Source: Sapria himalayana
Lineage: Eukaryota > Streptophyta > Magnoliopsida > Malpighiales > Rafflesiaceae
Direction of reading: 5' to 3'
Assembly (NCBI GenBank): GCA_029783825.1
Contig: JAREIK010000343.1
Span: 1,320,001-1,384,000 of the forward strand
Length of the DNA: 64,000 nucleotides
This document shows positions 59,001 to 64,000 of this stretch, piece after piece (positions within the stretch are counted from its first letter, which is position 1; the number at the start of each line of letters is the position of its first letter). The notes beneath the pieces were generated by a model, which saw nothing but the letters and a program-made list of their open reading frames with translations, ran no database searches and was not told the DNA's origin. Both the position numbers and the translations under genes were made by a program.

Positions 59001-59560
59001 AGTCATTTTATAGAATTTTTTGAATAAATTCATATGAATGTAGTATTTAAGATATTCATATATGTAAAAAAAAGTTATTAGATGTGAAATTATATTTAGA
59101 GATCATGAGCATAGTTGGATAAATGCTTATTTATATTGTAGTTGAGCTCCTGTAATTATATAGAGTGAATTTTTCATAGATTTTTATATTTTTTTATATG
59201 TCAACTTGTCTCATGAAGGAGCAAAAGATAGACAATTGCTTTACAATCTAGTGTAGAGGCAAAATATAGAGCTATGACGTTTTAACTGCTTGTGAGGTTT
59301 ATTGGACCATTTGTTTCTTTGATGAGTTTTGCCTATAATTTTAGAGGTCAATGATATTTCACTCTAATAGCCAGATAATTCGATACATTGTGGTGAACCC
59401 TATGTTTTATCAGTGTATAAAATTTATTGAGATTGATTTTAAAAAGTTAGATTTTCTTCCTCTTTTTGGCCCCATTCGAAAAATCATAAACAATAGGTAA
59501 CAATGTTGATATGGTATACAAGTGTAATTGATTATCTATTCATGTTATAGTTCTTTTTTG

Positions 59561-60180
59561 AAGAGAAAAAAATGGTACGAGTAGGAGTAGTAGGTAATGA
59601 AAAAACTAATGTTTTTTTTTCTATCTCATAAGATGAACTTGTCTTGAGGCAGTGGTAGCCATAAGAAGACTATGAGATACATTAGGGTTTTCTCCCTTAG
59701 CTCATTGGCCAACTCAACCTAATACCAAAAATGTTGTTGCATGGAGGTATCCAAATTGGTTGGTAGCCCATGATATGGAATGACCCACAAGTATAGGCTC
59801 GTGACATGCCTGAAACGATTAGAACCATGCTTGTAATAGTGTTGAGTTAGGCTAGGATTTTGGTCCACATGTTGCAAAAAATGGGACACGGCACACTTGG
59901 TATGTTGTCCCAGCTAGCCAACCCAGCCTGGCCTAGACATGATCCAGGTTAGTTTAGAATGAACCAGGATAGCTTGGACCAAACCTATGCTACTCATGCT
60001 AGCCTGAGTTTGAGTCGTGTCTGGTGCTCAGCCGTGGTGGTGGCTGGCAGTTGGCACGACCAGAACTGACTCAGCATGATTTAGCATGACTTGGCTGCTA
60101 ATGGGCCAATGGGCTGTGCTAGGCTATAATTTTTTGGAATCATTCCGGAATGGCATGGTGGCATGATGTGGCCTACAAAT
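59561..60180. other. Eroded GC-island-like sequence
   Basis: 59755-60170 is richer in GC than its flanks and full of TGGCATG, CATGCC, GGCACG and CAGCATG words typical of decayed GC-island elements, but no terminal repeat is legible. Confidence 0.4.
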
Positions 60181-60514
60181 TTCTTTGTCAGATCAAGCAT
60201 TTAAGTTATATCAAGTTTTCAAAATATCTTTTTGTATTTTATTTTTTTGGATAGTCAATTATGAGGTAATAATCATATTGCTTCTAATTATTTCTTGTTT
60301 TCTATTTTATCATAATTTTGATTTTTTTCATCCTTCACCATGTATCAACATGATTTCCAAAGGTGTTTTGTATGATAAGTTCAATGCCAATTCAATTACT
60401 TTATTTCATGCATTTTATTGTTTAATGGTTGATTAGGGTTTTGGCTTTTGTGGATTTCAGAAAAGAAGAAGCCTAAGAAAATGGAGAGAGAAGATGAGAA
60501 GAAAGCAAAATATT

Positions 60515-60517
<3 letters not shown>

Positions 60518-60549
<32 letters not shown>
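60518..60549. repeat. (TA)n microsatellite
   Basis: About 16 TA units in the 3' part of the copia F region. Confidence 0.9.
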
Positions 60550-60551
<2 letters not shown>

Positions 60552-60609
60552 TTCGAGATAATTTACATGATTGGTGCTCCCAAAAATAAAATAGAAAAAA
60601 AAAAGAGAA

Positions 60610-61560
60610 ATAAATTTGAACTTTATAACATATTTTCAAGTTAGTGTGTATATGTCATAAACACATAGTTTGGAATAGAGAAAAGAAACTTATAGTTCCT
60701 TGATAGATTTTGTGAAGATGTTTGCAATATATTTGTTAGTAGATATGCGCGTGATGACATTTGTATTGTCTTGAATTTTTTCTTATGTGAAGTAATAATC
60801 AATCTCAATATATTTTGTTTGCTTATGAAATATTATTTTAGCAATAATTTGTAAAGCTGCTTGGTTATTATTGTAAAATATTATTTATTTAAGAATTGGT
60901 AGGAAAAACTACTCCAATAAGTGATTGATCATCTAGAGCTCACGGGTAGCAGACACTATAGTTTTGTACTCATTTTGTACTAGATCTTGAAAATATTATT
61001 TTTTTTATGGAGATGTGATTATTATATCTAAGAAAAATATAAAATTTAACAATAGTTTAGTTTGTGATTATAGGAGACTATTTAGAACTTGAATATGCCC
61101 TTATTCAGCTATATTTTTATATAAATATGTAAGAAAAAAATCTAAGAAAATAATTAACTATGCTGATAATATAAATGATATTTGATAAAGTTATTGTCAA
61201 ATGATTTAATTTTTTTATGATCCTCTTAAATCCAATTGATTCAATGATGAATTTATATTTGTAAATAAGTTTGTGCATGGATTAAGTGGTGAGTTAATAG
61301 GTGAGCATCTTGTTATACCTTGGTCATATAAAATATCTAAAATTTGTCTTTTCAGATAAAGAAAAGTTGAATTTCCCGAGCATCAAGTCTCAACATCCAC
61401 AAATTATATATCATATATCTTAAATTCTTACTCTGAAACTTGATTTACAATTTTTGGTAGGATATATACAACTGATCAATTCTTATAATCAAAATATTAT
61501 TGATGTGTACTATTACCATCATATATTAGTCTAATGATCCACGTCAAAAAATATAAATAG
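60610..61560 (-). pseudogene. Copia F: RT/RNase H relic
   Basis: Minus strand: MMVIVHINNILIIRIDQL (VVYVDDILIxG-like, about 61530-61475), then LVQNEYKTIVSATREL (SSAEAEYRALAxATCEL-like, about 60990-60945), then NQAALQIIAKIIFHKQTKYI (about 60875-60800), EIDYYFT, EKIQDNTNVITRI, then ANIFTKSIKEL (ADIFTKxL-like, about 60735-60695) and SKLCVYD. This preserves the whole RNase H tail in order with scattered stops. It belongs to the same lineage as copia G. Confidence 0.78.
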
Positions 61561-62148
61561 TTAACTTACATCTCCTAAGGCCAAATTTGATAAAAGCTAA
61601 AAAAAAATTGCTAAATCATGCTATATGAGATTGCTTTTGGCTATAAAAGGTCATCCAATTGACTCATGATACCTAAAGGTGTCAGAGATTAATGTTCTAT
61701 TTTTTTATGTTATTGACTTTTCTAATTAATTATGAAATAACTTAAGATATCATACATGATATGTGGATTCGTATAATTTTTATTATAGTAAAATATTTAA
61801 GTTATTATTATTATTATATGATATAATAGAGTAGTAATTAATATCTAAGTGTTAAGATAATTCGCTCCTATTCAACGGACTATCATATCATTTGTTCTTG
61901 ACTAATTGAATAGATAAATCATCATCTTTGGATATGATATCCCGGATCATAGTTGTAATTTGACCTATGCATAAGGTTATAACTTTGATAGGATAAAACA
62001 GTAATTACTATACAAGTATTGAGACAGCTTATTCTTATTTGACAGATCACCTCATTGTTTTTCCTTGACTATGATTTGGACTTGATTTGTGACCTATGAT
62101 TCAATCATAGCTAGTCTCGGGTAATCAAGCAAGTGAATTTTGACGTCG
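61561..62148 (+). other. Intron 6, two diverged copies of a ~130-bp repeat
   Basis: AGTAATTAATATCTAAGTG (about 61832) with CTCCTATTCAACGGAC, and AGTAATTACTATACAAGT (about 62001) with TCTTATTTGACAGATC, also match AGTAATCAGTATCTAAGTAC at 62609. Function unknown. Confidence 0.5.
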
Positions 62149-62373
62149 GGAAGGTATACAGGTCGTGCTTGGCATGATTTGAGGCATGACTCGCGCTAGC
62201 TTGACATGATACAAGTTGTGCCATGGGGCAGCACGGTTTGGGGCCAGGCATGGTTTTGGACCATGCTGGGTTGGTCATTATCTAGTCGTGTAATGCATGC
62301 ACGACATGATGACCCGATTGGGCCACCAAAAATTAGATCGTGTCGGCAAGACATTGCTTATTTGACACCTCTA
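62149..62373. mobile_element. Degenerate GC-island element
   Basis: The right end TTATTTGACACCTCTA is clear. The interior has TGCCATGGGGCAGCACGG and CGTGTCGGC, and the left end GGAAGGTATACAGG is poorly preserved. It is followed directly by a second eroded copy (62374-62589) ending GACTGATACTTCTA. Confidence 0.55.
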
Positions 62374-62589
62374 CCCATGACCCTTAGTTGATCTCTGATC
62401 CTTAGGCCGGTGGAATGTACCATTAGACCAAGCACACGGGTCATGCCTACCTCTACATGAGACACATCTCGTGCTGGCCCAGCACATCATGAATTGTGCC
62501 ATGGTGGGACACGGCCCAAGACCAGGCACTGCTAAACTAGGCCATGTTACGGGCCCTGCCTAGGCCACCCATTATGACTGATACTTCTA
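62374..62589. mobile_element. Second degenerate GC-island copy, head-to-tail
   Basis: CGTGCTGGCCCAGCAC, CACGGCCCAAGACC and GGGCCCTGCC words, ending near GATACTTCTA. Borders approximate. Confidence 0.4.
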
Positions 62590-63843
62590 AATTATTATCA
62601 TGTGGTAGAAAGAAATAGTAATCAGTATCTAAGTACTGAGATAACTCGCTCTTATTTAATGGACTATTCAATTGTTTGTCACTTACTAATTGAATAAAAA
62701 AATCATTATTTTTGAATATTATGCCTATATTGATACTTGGAGCTTGATTATAACTATATTATCTAGGATCATAATATGTAAACAAGTTAGTTAATATTTT
62801 ATAATTGAAACATGTAGATTGATATTTCTAGTTCATATACGTGGATATGTATATAAATATGTTTCTTATTTATTTCATATTAATTCTAAGATTCATACAG
62901 ATAGCCAAACACCATAGAGTTGGAATGATAAACTAATGTTTTAAATATTTGATTTATATTTAAATAATTATGACACTAAATACTTGATGGTCTATATACT
63001 TATTAAATATTCTAGTAATAGTACATATGCACCTAATTTCAATACAACTGGTTGGAGTCTATACAGACAAATATTTATTCATTATGTCATAAAAAATCTT
63101 TAGAAATTTTGTAAAAAAATTTTTATCTCAGTCTAAATTGTCAATACGAAATTTGTCATTCTTATTATAAATGTAGTCGGATATCACGTGTTAGTAACCA
63201 ACACATGATTTTAACATAAAATAGTTGTATTTTCATTGGTGTCTCATTTTTTTGGATTTTTTTCCTTTTTAGGCTCGTAGACAAACATAGATTACTAAAT
63301 TTTTGTTGTATGCCAGGCATCTCAAGATATTTTAGTGAATATTTTATATTTTTTTAATATATGAGAAATAATTTTTATTTTCGCATATACTATTAAGTTA
63401 ATTATGTGATACAAATATTTAACATGAAAAATCTTACCTAATGATTTGTCAATAGTTATAACAAATATACTAATAGTTATTTGTTAATATAAATATTATC
63501 GAAAATAATATTAAATTTTTATTTTGAATATCATATTTTTTAAAATATTTTTATCATACACTCATATGTTAGAGGGGTATCACAAAAATGAAGGATTTTA
63601 GGGAATCTTAAATTTTTTTTACTAAGTGTTAATTTTGAATTTACATATAAGTGATGAGACATATAAGTGATATATCATTGTGATTAGTCTTTATATTGGA
63701 CATCACTAATATCACTCTATTATATTTCTTAAATTTGTTAATTATTAATTATTTTTATAATTTTAATATTTTATTATATCATTTATGCTTGTTGAGTTTG
63801 AAATCCTATGATAAGTAGGTTGAAAATAAATATGTATAATACT
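62590..63843 (+). other. Intron 6, AT-rich, one copy of a dispersed repeat
   Basis: 63170-63350 is the inverted partner of 40480-40660. The first 150 bp carries the third copy of the repeat at 61.83 kb. No exon of the carboxypeptidase was found here. Confidence 0.45.
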
Positions 63844-64000
63844 TAGAGGTGTCAAACGGGCCGGCCCAGCACGGCAAGGCCGTGCCGTGCCCGGCCCGCT
63901 CGGGCACGCCTTGCCAATACAGGCTAGGCGAGGCGGCACGAAAGGGCAGGCGGGGCGGGAGCCCGGAGCCGCAACGCGGGACCGGGTCAACCGGGGTCCG
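63844..64000. mobile_element. hAT-type GC-island element cut by the window edge
   Basis: Starts TAGAGGTGTCAAACGGGCCG preceded by ATAATACT, the expected target sequence. GGCACGG/CCGTGCC-rich interior. The right end lies beyond the window; if intact, it should be followed by another ATAATACT. Confidence 0.85.

Larger units (their letters stand above)
54960..59560 (+). mobile_element. Copia C: most complete Ty1/copia relic, with two nested insertions
   Basis: Order on the plus strand is gag, integrase, RT, RNase H. The gag-like stretch (about 55080-55700) has TNKWMQINKITSALVAIN and LWTWILGDKTNLFLSEIYQR. The integrase zone begins at 56926 (CEIY, FVKHIRVSYLEYQ, RRNPFHLIHSYIWES, KYFINFVCDST). RT has FFHGDLEEEVFMQ-stop-PPGF (58546-58603) and IFVVYVDDILIMK (58771-58809) with intact catalytic DD. 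RNase H and tail are KKQKIDNCF, CEVYWTICFFDE and NPMFYQ-like pieces (59215-59460). Many stops and frameshifts. Insertions at 55971-56658 and 57771-58071 both post-date it. Confidence 0.78.

Noticed and set aside
1..64000. Organelle DNA insertions or endogenous viral sequences
   Set aside because: No chloroplast, mitochondrial or viral polymerase/coat-type blocks were recognised; all RT fragments fit Ty1/copia order (YVDDIL then SSAEAEYRA then CDNQAA).

Overview
This window looks like nuclear DNA from a flowering plant with large, repeat-rich introns. It is AT-rich, has very little coding sequence, contains spliced exons with GT-AG borders, and is packed with decayed Ty1/copia and Ty3/gypsy retrotransposons, SINE-like and hAT-type elements and microsatellites. 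I see no operons, CRISPR arrays, phage genes, rRNA or complete tRNA genes. The lineage cannot be fixed from the sequence alone.

Only two host genes can be supported. (1) At the left edge, on the minus strand, lies a probable first coding exon (39-138) with a GTAAGTG donor. It begins MKYERKPPLPRSP and has a CG-rich 5' UTR/promoter zone upstream. (2) The main gene is on the plus strand: six exons between 18417 and 53191 encode the first 187 residues of a plant secreted M14-type zinc carboxypeptidase. These comprise a signal peptide, the HxxE zinc motif (HGRE), the PMENxNGR segment and the LNRNW substrate-binding segment. All six exons join in frame. Introns 2, 3 and 5 are 87, 167 and 99 bp, while intron 1 is 17.8 kb, intron 4 is 16.1 kb and intron 6 is at least 10.8 kb and runs off the window. 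Nearly everything from 18.5 to 64 kb is therefore intronic, although the automatic reading frames there are almost all shadows.

Layout: 0-0.4 kb minus-strand gene start and a hairpin; 0.75-1.42 kb SINE-like copy with an expanded A-rich tail; 1.4-4.3 kb unassigned; 4.3-14.4 kb gypsy relic (three LTR-like copies, gag on the minus strand); 14.4-18.1 kb mostly unassigned, with SINE-like copies and a degenerate hAT element; 18.1-18.5 kb promoter, 5' UTR and exon 1; 18.5-36.3 kb intron 1 (microsatellite island, minus copia G with LTRs, plus copia A, minus copia H, one hAT element); 36.3-36.9 kb exons 2-4; 36.9-53.0 kb intron 4 (copia E, D and B, four hAT-type GC islands, a ~393-bp tandem array); 53.0-53.2 kb exons 5 and 6; 53.2-64 kb intron 6 (33-bp minisatellite, copia C containing two nested hAT-type insertions, minus copia F, further GC islands).

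The most distinctive signal is a family of very GC-rich, 0.3-0.55 kb, non-autonomous hAT-type elements with termini TAGAGGTGTCAAACGGGC. They stand out sharply from the AT-rich background. Several have perfect 8-bp target duplications, which implies fairly recent movement. One has inserted exactly at a remnant end of its own family inside a tandem array. I did not find a novel enzymatic or defence system; the novelty here is in gene and transposon architecture.
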